DNA of 64,000 nt. It comes from Alcanivorax sp. GTDB lineage: Bacteria > Pseudomonadota > Gammaproteobacteria > Pseudomonadales > Alcanivoracaceae. Of the stretch, positions 44,427 through 51,914 are shown one piece after another. Location: assembly GCF_019431375.1 (NCBI RefSeq), contig NZ_CP080267.1, positions 3,532,501 to 3,596,500 of the forward strand, given 5' to 3'. Under the pieces are notes generated by a model. It was not told where the DNA came from. It was given only the letters and a program-made list of their open reading frames with translations, and made no database searches. The position numbers and the translations under genes were made by a program. Within the stretch, counting starts at the first letter, position 1. Each line of letters opens with the position of its first letter.

Positions 44427-45263
44427 ATGCGCATCGACACCGCGCTGCGTCAGGCCCGTGAGCGGCTGGCAGCTTCCCCCAGTGCGGATCTGGATGCCCA
44501 GATACTGCTCTGCCATGTGCTGGACCGTCCTCGTAGCTACCTGTTTACCTGGCCCGAGCGGGCGCTGAACGAGGAACAACGGCAGCGCTTCGAATCACTG
44601 CTTACTCGTCGTGAGGCGGGCGAGCCGGTGGCCCACCTGACCGGCCAGCGGGAATTCTTCGGGCACAATTTTCTGGTGACCGCCGATACCCTGATCCCGC
44701 GCCCGGACACAGAAACTCTGGTGGAGCTGGCTCTGCAGCTGGGGCCTGCGGGCCCGGCCCGGGTGGTGGACCTGGGTACTGGCACCGGTGCCATTGGCCT
44801 GTCTCTGGCCCTGGAGCGTCCCCAGTGGCAGGTAACGCTGACTGACCTGAGTGCAGCCGCCCTGTCCGTGGCAGAGAGCAATGCCCGTCAGCTGGGCGCT
44901 CGCGTTACCCTGCAGCAGGGCAGCTGGCTGCAAGGTTGCGATGGCCCCTTTGACCTGATCGTCAGCAACCCGCCCTATATCGACCCGACGGATCACCATC
45001 TTGAAGAAGGCGATGTGCGCTTCGAGCCGCGTTCTGCGTTAGTGGCAGATCAGCGGGGCCTGGCGGACCTGGCCTTCATCATCACTCAGGCCTCCACCCG
45101 GCTGGTTGCCGGCGGCTGGTTGCTGCTGGAACATGGTTACCAACAGGGTGGCGAGGTGCGTGCGCTGATGGAGGCGGAGGGTTTTGACGCGGTGCGTACA
45201 GAGCGGGATTTGGGGGGGAATGAGCGGGTGACGTTGGGGCAGTTAACAGTTAATAGTGAATAG
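44427..45263 (+). CDS. prmC: Release factor glutamine methyltransferase
   Basis: 278 residues. The N-terminal helical domain (ARERLAASPSADLDAQILLC) precedes a SAM-binding fold with VVDLGTGTGAIGLSLAL near 113-129 and the NPPY motif in FDLIVSNPPYIDPTDHH near 174-190, which positions the glutamine. It methylates the GGQ glutamine of RF1 and RF2. The last six residues, LTVNSE, and the stop codon are read from a heptamer repeat array, so the native C terminus was probably different. The core is intact and the enzyme should work. Confidence 0.95.
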   Translation: MRIDTALRQARERLAASPSADLDAQILLCHVLDRPRSYLFTWPERALNEEQRQRFESLLTRREAGEPVAHLTGQREFFGHNFLVTADTLIPRPDTETLVELALQLGPAGPARVVDLGTGTGAIGLSLALERPQWQVTLTDLSAAALSVAESNARQLGARVTLQQGSWLQGCDGPFDLIVSNPPYIDPTDHHLEEGDVRFEPRSALVADQRGLADLAFIITQASTRLVAGGWLLLEHGYQQGGEVRALMEAEGFDAVRTERDLGGNERVTLGQLTVNSE

Positions 45264-45356
45264 TTAACAGCGAAAACCCCAAAAGCCGAACCGTAGGGTG
45301 GAGACCGGGTATTTCCTCAGTGAACTCTGTGTTCTCTGTGTTCTTTGTGTTCTCTG
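45241..45356. repeat. Heptamer array overlapping the prmC 3' end, then a nonamer array
   Basis: Heptamers AGTTAAC, AGTTAAT, AGTGAAT and AGTTAAC at 45241-45268 cover the prmC stop codon and run on as AGCGAAAACC. After a short gap, four 9-nt units of the TGTTCTCTG type occupy 45321-45356. No terminator hairpin follows as it does at the secF and cysE copies. Confidence 0.8.
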
Positions 45357-45402
45357 TGGTAAATGATTTTTTATAACGCGCTTGCGGGCCTGCGAGAGAA
45401 TC

Positions 45403-46146
45403 ATGCTTAACGACGACCAGCTACTTCGCTACAGCCGCCAGTTGATGGTGGAGGAATTTGATCTGGCCGGGCAGGAAGCCCTGGCCGGGGCGCGGGTGTT
45501 GGTGGTGGGCTGTGGCGGGCTGGCCAATCCGGCGGCGTTGTACCTGGCCGGTGCCGGGGTTGGCGAGCTGCTGCTGGCGGATGATGATGCGGTGGAGCTG
45601 AGTAATCTGCATCGGCAGGTGGCTTTCCGGGGCAAGGATGTGGGCCAGTCCAAGGCCGAGGCCCTGAAGGCGCAATTGCAGGCGCTGAACCCGGACGTGT
45701 CGGTGCAGGCGCACACAGTGCGGGTGGATGCGGACTGGCTGGACCGGGAAGTGGCGTCGGCCACTGTGGTGCTGGACTGCACCGATAATTTCGCTACCCG
45801 GCAGAGTATCAATCAGGCCTGTGTGACTCACCGGGTGCCGCTGGTCAGCGGCGCCGCCATCCGCATGGACGGGCAGTTGGCGGTATTCGATCTGCGCCAG
45901 CCGGATAGCGCCTGCTACGCCTGTGTCTATGGTGACGGCACCGACGGCGACCTGGCTTGCAGTCAGGCAGGTATTGTCGGCCCGGTGGTGGGTATCGTCG
46001 GCACCCTGCAGGCGCTCGCCGCCATACAGGTACTGCTGGGTAAGCCCTTGCCAGAAACTCTGCGGCTGTTCGACGGCCGCACCTTGTCCTGGCGGGAAAT
46101 GCGTTTCCACAAGGATCCGGCCTGCCCGGTCTGCTCCCGGCGATAG
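45403..46146 (+). CDS. MoeB/ThiF-family adenylyltransferase
   Basis: 247 residues from ATG 45403. The E1-like fold is clear: LLRYSRQLMVEEFDLAGQEAL, the nucleotide loop VVGCGGLANPAALYLAGAGVG near 34-54, DDDAVELSNLHRQ near 62-74, and zinc cysteines in ACYACVYG and CPVCSRR at the end. The nucleotide loop reads GCGGLANP where GCGGLG is more usual. These enzymes adenylate the C terminus of MoaD or ThiS. The place downstream of prmC is that of moeB in Pseudomonas, so MoeB is likelier, but the substrate is not proved. Confidence 0.88.
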   Translation: MLNDDQLLRYSRQLMVEEFDLAGQEALAGARVLVVGCGGLANPAALYLAGAGVGELLLADDDAVELSNLHRQVAFRGKDVGQSKAEALKAQLQALNPDVSVQAHTVRVDADWLDREVASATVVLDCTDNFATRQSINQACVTHRVPLVSGAAIRMDGQLAVFDLRQPDSACYACVYGDGTDGDLACSQAGIVGPVVGIVGTLQALAAIQVLLGKPLPETLRLFDGRTLSWREMRFHKDPACPVCSRR

Positions 46147-46314
46147 TTGCAGAACAGGGGTGAATTGCGAGAAGTGAGCCTCAAAAGGCCCTCCCTCGAC
46201 GCCCCAGGTTTCGCTCCTCCCTCCTCGAAGCTAAAAGCTGCCACTTACACAGCGACACTGTTTCCCCTCTCTGCCCGGGCGTAGGCTTGAAAGTAGTCTA
46301 CTGTGGAGGCTGAG

Positions 46315-48075
46315 GTGAGCGAGACACGAGCCCGACTGGCGTCCCTGCCCCTGTTTTCGGATCTTCCCGATGCCGCTGTCGCCGCCCTCGCGGATCTGGC
46401 GGAGCCTGTCTCCCTGCCTGTGGGAGAGGTGGTGTGCCGAGCCGGGCGGACCCCGCGCTGGCTGTTCGTGCTGGTGAGCGGGCGGTTGCAACAAACGGTG
46501 GCTGATTCGACCGTGCCGATCAATCCCGGTGCCTTGATCGGTGCCGGTGAGTTGCTCGGAAATCATCCCTTTGCACAGGACATTCTGGTTCTGCGTGACA
46601 GCCAGTTGCTGCGTTTTCCTGCCGAGGCCCTGGAGCCTTTTCTTCTGGAGCATCCGCCGGTGCTTTTGGCACTGAGTCGCTACCTGTTACGTCAGCGGGA
46701 AACACCCCGACCCGGCCATGTGGCCCGCCAGGGGACTCTGTCTCTGGTGCCGGCCAGCCCGGGGGTGCCGGCAGCCACTCTGGGGGAGGAGCTGGTGGGG
46801 CGGCTAGGCGGCTGGCCTCGGGCGCGTATGGTCACCGAGGCCCATGTATTGGCGGAGCTGGGGCAGGACAGTCTTGCCGGGGATGATGATAGCGAACAGA
46901 AGCTGGAAACCTATCTGCATCGTCTGGAGGCGGCTCATCCCCATCTGGTCTATGTGGCCGATCAGGGGCAAGGCATCTGGGCCGAGCGTTGCCTGCGCCA
47001 TGGCGACCGGGTGTTGATGCTGGTGGAAGCCGGCGCCGAGCCCCGGCCGGTACCGGCCCTTGCCCGGTTACCGGGGCCGTTGCTGGCGCCGCTGGAGCTG
47101 GTGTTGTTGTGTGCCCGTGGCGACGGTTCTCCGTATACCCGTGCCTGGCGGGAGCAACTGAAAGCGCGTAGCCATTATTACGTCCAGCCCTGGTACGGGC
47201 CGGATCTGGACGCTCTTGCCCGGCAGATCACCGGCCGTGGTCTGGGGCTGGTGCTGGGGGGTGGTGGCGCCCGCGGCTTTGCCCATATCGGCCTGATCCG
47301 GGCGCTGGAGCAGCTGCAAATGCCGGTGGACGTGATGGGAGGTACCAGCATGGGGGCCTTTGTCTCGGCCCTGTTGGCCTGCGGGTTCAGTGCGGTGGAA
47401 ATGATGCAGGTGGCAAGGGATACCTTCGTTAGCCGCAACTACCTCAATGACTATACCTTGCCTCGGGTGTCCCTGATCCGTGGCCGCAAATTCCATCAGC
47501 GTCTGCAATCGGTGTTTGGCGAGCGCACCATCGAATCCCTGTGGCGCAGCTATTTCTGTGTCTCCAGCAACCTGTCCAGCGGTGAAGCGGTGGTGCATGA
47601 GTTCGGTAGTCTGGCCACCTGGGTCGGCACCAGCATGTGTGTGCCCGGGGTGGCGCCGCCGGTGCTCTTTGAAGGTGAGTTGCTGTGCGATGGCGGGGTG
47701 GTGGATAACCTGCCCACGGACGTGATGCAGGCCATGGAGCGCGGTGCCATTATCGCCTCCAGTGTCAGTGCCCAGAGCGATATTGCCCTGGAAGAGATGA
47801 AATCCAGCCAGCCGGATCCCGGGGCGCTGCTGCGTCGCCAGCGTGGTGCCAGCTGGCCCGGCTTCGGCGAGATTCTCTTGCGTACCGCTACGCTCAACAG
47901 CGACACCGTGGTCTATCCTGCCTCGGTGGCGCGCTCCGATGTGTGTCTGCATATGCCGGTGACAGATGTGAATATGTTCGATTGGAAAGCCCTGGATGCG
48001 CTGGCGGAGCGGGGCTATCAGCATGCCTTGCAGGTACTGGAGCCGCTGCGGGACGAGTTGCTGGGAGAGAGCTGA
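46315..48075 (+). CDS. NTE-like patatin phospholipase with N-terminal cyclic-nucleotide-binding domain
   Basis: 586 residues. GTG 46315 was chosen because GGAGG at 46305-46309 is well spaced; an upstream GTG at 46303 would overlap that site. Residues about 1-120 form a cyclic-nucleotide-binding-like domain (LPLFSDLPDAAVAALADLAE, then WLFVLVSGRLQQTV). A linker region follows. The patatin domain starts near residue 306 (LGLVLGGGGARGFAHIGLIR), with the oxyanion GGGGARG, nucleophile Ser345 in GGTSMGAFVS and the Asp459 of CDGGVVDN. The architecture parallels neuropathy target esterase and its bacterial relatives, which cleave lysophospholipids. No membrane helix is obvious. It could be regulated by cAMP or c-di-nucleotides. 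Confidence 0.9.
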   Translation: MSETRARLASLPLFSDLPDAAVAALADLAEPVSLPVGEVVCRAGRTPRWLFVLVSGRLQQTVADSTVPINPGALIGAGELLGNHPFAQDILVLRDSQLLRFPAEALEPFLLEHPPVLLALSRYLLRQRETPRPGHVARQGTLSLVPASPGVPAATLGEELVGRLGGWPRARMVTEAHVLAELGQDSLAGDDDSEQKLETYLHRLEAAHPHLVYVADQGQGIWAERCLRHGDRVLMLVEAGAEPRPVPALARLPGPLLAPLELVLLCARGDGSPYTRAWREQLKARSHYYVQPWYGPDLDALARQITGRGLGLVLGGGGARGFAHIGLIRALEQLQMPVDVMGGTSMGAFVSALLACGFSAVEMMQVARDTFVSRNYLNDYTLPRVSLIRGRKFHQRLQSVFGERTIESLWRSYFCVSSNLSSGEAVVHEFGSLATWVGTSMCVPGVAPPVLFEGELLCDGGVVDNLPTDVMQAMERGAIIASSVSAQSDIALEEMKSSQPDPGALLRRQRGASWPGFGEILLRTATLNSDTVVYPASVARSDVCLHMPVTDVNMFDWKALDALAERGYQHALQVLEPLRDELLGES

Positions 48076-48082
48076 GAAAAGC

Positions 48083-48207
48083 AATTGATAATTGATAACG
48101 CGCGGAATCCGGTCCTCAGTCGTCAAAGGCATGAGATCGCGCCCAGGCTATGGACGCGGTCTTTGAGCCTTGAAACCGTCACGGCGTTGATCGCACCGTT
48201 ATCAATT
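48083..48207. repeat. Heptamer element, AATTGAT words in opposite orientation
   Basis: Two AATTGAT units at 48083-48096 continue as AACG. About 100 bp later CGTTATCAATT at 48197-48207 repeats the end in reverse, giving an 11-bp inverted repeat. The space between has no gene. It lies between convergent genes, 8 bp after the patatin stop. Confidence 0.65.
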
Positions 48208-48256
48208 AGATGGTGCGCTCAGTGCACCCGACGCAGAATAGAGCGTCTTGGTGGTG

Positions 48257-49423
48257 TCAGGCGAATAGTGCCTGCAGGTCATTGTTTTCAGCCAGCGTTA
48301 CCAGCCGTTGTCGTAGCGCCGGGTCCACCTTGCCGTAGTCATTAATGATGTGGGCGATGTCCTGTTGGCGCGGTTCGGGCAGGTGTTTAGCCACCCGCAC
48401 CAGGGCGGGCCATTGCTCCGTGGTCAACGCCGCTTCCATGGCCCTGGCGATGGCATTGCGGTCCAGTATGGCTGCCTGATTACCCACTTCCCGAAGCAGT
48501 GCCGGCCCCATCATCGCCACCAGTGGCAGCAGCCTGCTCCACAACCCATACTGGTCGGCGGCGGTGATGATATGGCCGAGAATCTCCGGTTGCTGTTGCA
48601 GGGCTGGCAGTTCCAGCAGCCGTTGCTGGGTGGCGGGTGACAGCTCGGCAATCACCGGTATCAGGTCCGGCCATAGTTGATGCTCTTCAGCCACCTGAAT
48701 GATCCGCTCCAGTACGGTGGCGGGCTGGCTGGCGGCCAGGTCGCCGAGCTGGTGTTTGAGCTCGTAGCCCAGGTTGCCGAGCAGGGCGATTACTTCCAGC
48801 ATCAGATCATTGTGCGGGTCTGTGGCCAGTAAAACAGCCTGGAGCAGCCGCTCCCGGGGAAGTAGCCGCACCAGGTGGTCCAGCCGGGTACGTGATTCCA
48901 TGAACAGGGCAATGCGTAACAGGTGGCCATCGTCCTCCACCGCGTCCATGACGGCCCGGGTGGCGTCGTCGTCCAGGGCGTCGGCTACCCGGCCGAGCAG
49001 CATGAAGGCGCCCTCATCAATCAGGGTCAGGGCGGTGTCCACCAGCAGGGCCGCAGGCAGTTGGCGAATCAGTTCGCGGCTGCGCTGGGGATCAAGATGC
49101 TGGCAAACCCGGGCCAGAAAAGAGGCAGGGAGGCGTTGGGCAATGGCTGCGCCTCGATGGGACGGCATTTCCGTGGCGATGCGGGCGGTGAGCAATGGCC
49201 CGGCCCGGCGGGCCAGGGCAGCCATCAGAGGTGACGGTACCAGCGAGGTCCATTGCGCCCAGCGGCGGAACCGGTCCCGATCAGCGGCAAAGCACGTTTC
49301 CTCACAAAGGTGGCGGAGCTGACGCAGGGCTTCCGGCGGGTAGACCGTCAAGTCGGCCAGTGACGATGCTGGCTGGTCCAGCAGGGCTGACAGTTTGCGC
49401 ACCTCGATCTGGCTGGCCAGCAT
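48257..49423 (-). CDS. Conserved hypothetical protein with helical repeats
   Basis: 388 residues, no signal peptide or membrane segment. Almost all of it is predicted helical, with repeated patterns such as RELIRQLPAALLVDTALTLI, VMDAVEDDGHLLRIALFMES and ERIIQVAEEHQLWPDLIPVI that suggest HEAT- or MgtE-N-like superhelix. No catalytic motif is visible. The ATG lies 2 bp beyond the stop of the small gene upstream, with GGGAGAG as ribosome site, so it is translated together with that gene. The function is unknown; protein-protein scaffolding is a reasonable guess. Confidence 0.8.
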   Translation of the reverse strand: MLASQIEVRKLSALLDQPASSLADLTVYPPEALRQLRHLCEETCFAADRDRFRRWAQWTSLVPSPLMAALARRAGPLLTARIATEMPSHRGAAIAQRLPASFLARVCQHLDPQRSRELIRQLPAALLVDTALTLIDEGAFMLLGRVADALDDDATRAVMDAVEDDGHLLRIALFMESRTRLDHLVRLLPRERLLQAVLLATDPHNDLMLEVIALLGNLGYELKHQLGDLAASQPATVLERIIQVAEEHQLWPDLIPVIAELSPATQQRLLELPALQQQPEILGHIITAADQYGLWSRLLPLVAMMGPALLREVGNQAAILDRNAIARAMEAALTTEQWPALVRVAKHLPEPRQQDIAHIINDYGKVDPALRQRLVTLAENNDLQALFA

Positions 49424-49425
49424 GC

Positions 49426-49680
49426 TCAGCTCTCCCGGCCGGGAGCAGAACCCAGTAGCGGGCGCAGCAAGCGTGGTAGGGCTGCACGCAGAGCCTGCTC
49501 CTGGGCCTGATGTTGCCGTTGCAGGCAGCCTTCAATCAGGGTCGCCAGCTGTTGCTGACGTTTCCTGTCCAGCGAGCTCAATTCCGCCAGGGTGGTCGGC
49601 GGGCAGCCCAGCGTGTCGGCCAGGGGGCCGGAATCACTGTTGTCGCTGTTACTCTGCGGGTGCTTGCGTTTCACCATCAT
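49426..49680 (-). CDS. Small conserved hypothetical protein
   Basis: 84 residues (MMVKRKHPQSNSDNSDSGPL...). The N terminus is polar and Ser/Asp rich; the C terminus is helical and basic (LDRKRQQQLATLIEGCLQRQ, then LRAALPRLLRPLLGS). The start at 49680 or the next ATG, 49677, has CAGGA upstream. It overlaps the end of the 64-residue gene by 32 bp in a different frame and its stop is 2 bp from the next gene. Translational coupling supports it as a real gene; I do not recognise the family. Confidence 0.65.
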   Translation of the reverse strand: MMVKRKHPQSNSDNSDSGPLADTLGCPPTTLAELSSLDRKRQQQLATLIEGCLQRQHQAQEQALRAALPRLLRPLLGSAPGRES

Positions 49681-49843
49681 TGTCCTGACGGATGGGCGGA
49701 CTTTCCGGTGGGGTGGTGGTTTGCTGCTCCGGTGTCAGATTGAAGCCGGGTTCGGTGATCTCGGGCTCCGAGTCAGACAGGAAATAGACGGCCACCAGAA
49801 TCAACAGACAGATAATGATGGCGATGGAAAGAATATGGCGCAT
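49649..49843 (-). CDS. Small single-pass membrane protein
   Basis: 64 residues. One hydrophobic helix at 4-22 (ILSIAIIICLLILVAVYFL), then an acidic, Pro/Thr/Glu-rich tail (SEPEITEPGFNLTPEQQTTT), probably facing the periplasm. GGGAGGT at ideal spacing before the ATG at 49843 supports translation. It overlaps the following gene by 32 bp out of frame. Its function is unknown. Confidence 0.7.
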   Translation of the reverse strand: MRHILSIAIIICLLILVAVYFLSDSEPEITEPGFNLTPEQQTTTPPESPPIRQDNDGETQAPAE

Positions 49844-49962
49844 GGTCGTGACCTCCCTGGCTGAGGACGAAGGTCAACCTTGCGAGAAGTTGCAAAGGTC
49901 AACCTCTGTGTCTCCAATATAGGCCCCTTTGCCGGGAGGGACAATGTCAGGGAAGCCCGGGC

Positions 49963-50745
49963 TCAGGCGGACAACTGAACCACCTGATTGTTGAGGTCAG
50001 TGATCTGTCGGGCCATGTCGGAAAGCAGGCTGTGAATCATGCCCGGGTTGGTGCGGATCAGGTCCTTGAACTGGTGCTTGGGCACCTTGACCACGGAGCA
50101 GCGTTGTTTTGCTCTCACCGTGGCGCTGCGCGGGGAGTGGGTGAGCAGGGCAATGGCGCCGAGCACCTCGCCTTCACTGACGTGGCCCACGACCACGTCA
50201 TCCACCAGCACATCCGCCTGACCTTCGAACAGGCTGAATACATAATCCGCCGGCTCGCCCTGGCGGATGATCACATCGCCGGGCTCGAAGTAGGCAAAGC
50301 CCGGGGTGGTATGGCTTTCTTCCGGTACATAGGCTGCCAGCAGACGCACCAGCATGGCCTGCTGAATAGTGAGGATACGGGTCCACAGGCGTGCCAGCTG
50401 TTCATCGGCAAGGACCGCTTCCACCAGTCTGACGGTGGGGTAGGCAGCCAGCAGCACGGCGCTTTCCGCGTAGTAGGTGACCTCGTCGCTGCCCGCGTCG
50501 GGCAGGATCATGTCCCCCTCGTCCCAGGTGAACAATTTGCGCTCCTGACAGCGCATGCCCAGCATGCCGCCCTTGACCACATAGGTGGTATCGGCACACA
50601 TGCCCTGCTGAAAGGCATTGTCGGTGGGTGCCAGGGGAAAGGACTGGGGTTGCAGCGGGAGCTGGCTGATAAATTCATCAACCAGACGTTTGTACATGCG
50701 GGTCAGGGCGGAGAAACCGCCGCTGGCTTCGGCCACGGAAATCAT
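49963..50745 (-). CDS. Cyclic-nucleotide-binding domain protein without a DNA-binding domain
   Basis: 260 residues from ATG 50745 (MISVAEASGGFSALTRMYKR), with GAGG 6 bases upstream. A degenerate N-terminal half is followed by a clear cNMP-binding fold at about 150-250: FEPGDVIIRQGEPADYVFSLFEGQADVLV, then GEVLGAIALLTHSPRSATVRAKQRCSVVKV. The phosphate-cassette region reads GEVLGAIALLTHSPRSATV, a good match to the RAxT-containing motif. The protein ends soon after, with a helix (SDMARQITDLNNQVVQL) and no helix-turn-helix. It may be a nucleotide sensor or partner of the patatin nearby, but this is inference. Confidence 0.85.
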   Translation of the reverse strand: MISVAEASGGFSALTRMYKRLVDEFISQLPLQPQSFPLAPTDNAFQQGMCADTTYVVKGGMLGMRCQERKLFTWDEGDMILPDAGSDEVTYYAESAVLLAAYPTVRLVEAVLADEQLARLWTRILTIQQAMLVRLLAAYVPEESHTTPGFAYFEPGDVIIRQGEPADYVFSLFEGQADVLVDDVVVGHVSEGEVLGAIALLTHSPRSATVRAKQRCSVVKVPKHQFKDLIRTNPGMIHSLLSDMARQITDLNNQVVQLSA

Positions 50746-50859
50746 GCAGTGCCTCAACAAACTCAGATTTTTGCCTGAGTATGCAGCAAGATACGGCTAC
50801 GAAACAGGGGTGAGTTGGCAGTCTGGGGGAATGGCTGGCTGCCGTCAGGAGCTGAGCGC

Positions 50860-50892
50860 AAAAAAGTCAAAAGGGCGGCGGGGATCCGCCCT
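50860..50892 (-). terminator. Rho-independent terminator for the crotonase gene
   Basis: AGGGCGG (50872-50878) pairs with CCGCCCT (50886-50892). On the minus strand it is followed by TTTTGACTTTTTT. It lies 52 bases past the stop of the crotonase gene, beyond the heptamer array. Confidence 0.75.
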
Positions 50893-50906
50893 ACGATTTC
50901 ATCATT

Positions 50907-50941
50907 GACGTCCGACGTCCGACGTCCGACGTCCGACGTCC
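50907..50941. repeat. Perfect heptamer array, GACGTCC x 5
   Basis: Five identical 7-nt copies directly after the crotonase stop (complement of 50944-50946). The word contains the palindrome GACGTC, the core also seen at 51778-51904 on the other side of the same gene. Confidence 0.95.
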
Positions 50942-50943
50942 GA

Positions 50944-51759
50944 TCAGTAATCCCGTTCGCGGGGGCCGAATTGCGGCTTTTCCTTTTTCTGGCCGGCTTG
51001 CAGGGCACGGCGATAATTCTTGCCGCGCAGCAGCTTGAACTGCAATTTACTTTCGGCATCGAAAGCCTGGGCTTCCGGTACATTCCAGGTCTGCTGGAAC
51101 AGACTTTTGGCGGCACTGATGCCATCTGGTGAGCGGCTCTTGATGGCCTCAGCCAGTTGCTCCGCCTCCGCCAGCGGATCACTGGCCACCCGGGTGACCA
51201 GGTTCATGGCCTTGGCTTCGTCGCCCTTGAACAGGCGGCCGGTCATGGTCAGTTCCTTGGCTACATCCATGGGGACCAGTTCGCGCAGGGTGACGCTGCC
51301 GGTCATGTCCGGGATCAGGCCCCATTTGATTTCCATGATCGACATTTCGCAGTCCGGGGTGCTGATACGGAAATCCGCCGCCAGGGCAATCTGCATGCCG
51401 CCGCCGTAGCAGTAACCGTGCAGTACCGTGATAACCGGGATCGGCAGTTCACGCCAGCACCAGCAGACTTCCTGGAACAGGTTGGTTTTCTTGACGCCGT
51501 ATTTGGTGAAACCTTTCAGTAATTTGAGCGGCTGCTTCATGACGGTGCCGAAATCCAGCCCGGCACAGAAGGCCTTGCCTTCGCCCTGCATGATCACCAC
51601 GCGCAGGCTCTTGTCTTTGCGCACGGCTTTGGCAGCTTCCACCAGGCCTTCCATCATGGCGAAATCCAGGCCGTTGTACTTGTCGGCGCGGTTCAGAGTG
51701 ACATAGGCAATGTCGTTTTTCTTTTCCAGTGTGACGCGATTTTGGAAGGTGGTGGTCAT
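50944..51759 (-). CDS. Crotonase/enoyl-CoA hydratase family protein
   Basis: 271 residues. The oxyanion segments are seen as GKAFCAGLDFG near 62-72 and LHGYCYGGGMQIALAADFRI near 114-133. The IMEIKWGLIPDMTGSVTLRE that follows carries the family's second-half pattern. The basic C-terminal tail (RALQAGQKKEKPQFGPRERD) is unusual. Acyl-CoA specificity is unknown; fatty-acid oxidation is a likely context. It is a single gene, with GACGTC-type heptamer arrays on both sides, 2 bp after its stop and 18 bp before its start. Confidence 0.93.
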   Translation of the reverse strand: MTTTFQNRVTLEKKNDIAYVTLNRADKYNGLDFAMMEGLVEAAKAVRKDKSLRVVIMQGEGKAFCAGLDFGTVMKQPLKLLKGFTKYGVKKTNLFQEVCWCWRELPIPVITVLHGYCYGGGMQIALAADFRISTPDCEMSIMEIKWGLIPDMTGSVTLRELVPMDVAKELTMTGRLFKGDEAKAMNLVTRVASDPLAEAEQLAEAIKSRSPDGISAAKSLFQQTWNVPEAQAFDAESKLQFKLLRGKNYRRALQAGQKKEKPQFGPRERDY

Positions 51760-51777
51760 GGTCGGGTCCTGTTAGGG

Positions 51778-51904
51778 GTCGGACGTCAGAAGTCTGACGT
51801 CGGACGCAAAGTCAAAATCCGGCGCGGCAAGGCTTGCAGTGAAAGCGGTGCTGCCGTGCGGGTTGTTTTTTTACGCGTCAGACATCCGACCTCAGACGTC
51901 TGAC
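51778..51904. repeat. Heptamer element, GTCGGAC/GTCTGAC arrays facing each other
   Basis: Four units at 51778-51805 (GTCGGAC, GTCAGAA, GTCTGAC, GTCGGAC) and four at 51877-51904 (GTCAGAC, ATCCGAC, CTCAGAC, GTCTGAC). They bracket 71 bp with a T-rich stretch (TTGTTTTTTTA) near 51862-51873. It fills the gap between gatB and the crotonase gene. Confidence 0.85.
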
Positions 51905-51914
51905 CCTTAATCAT

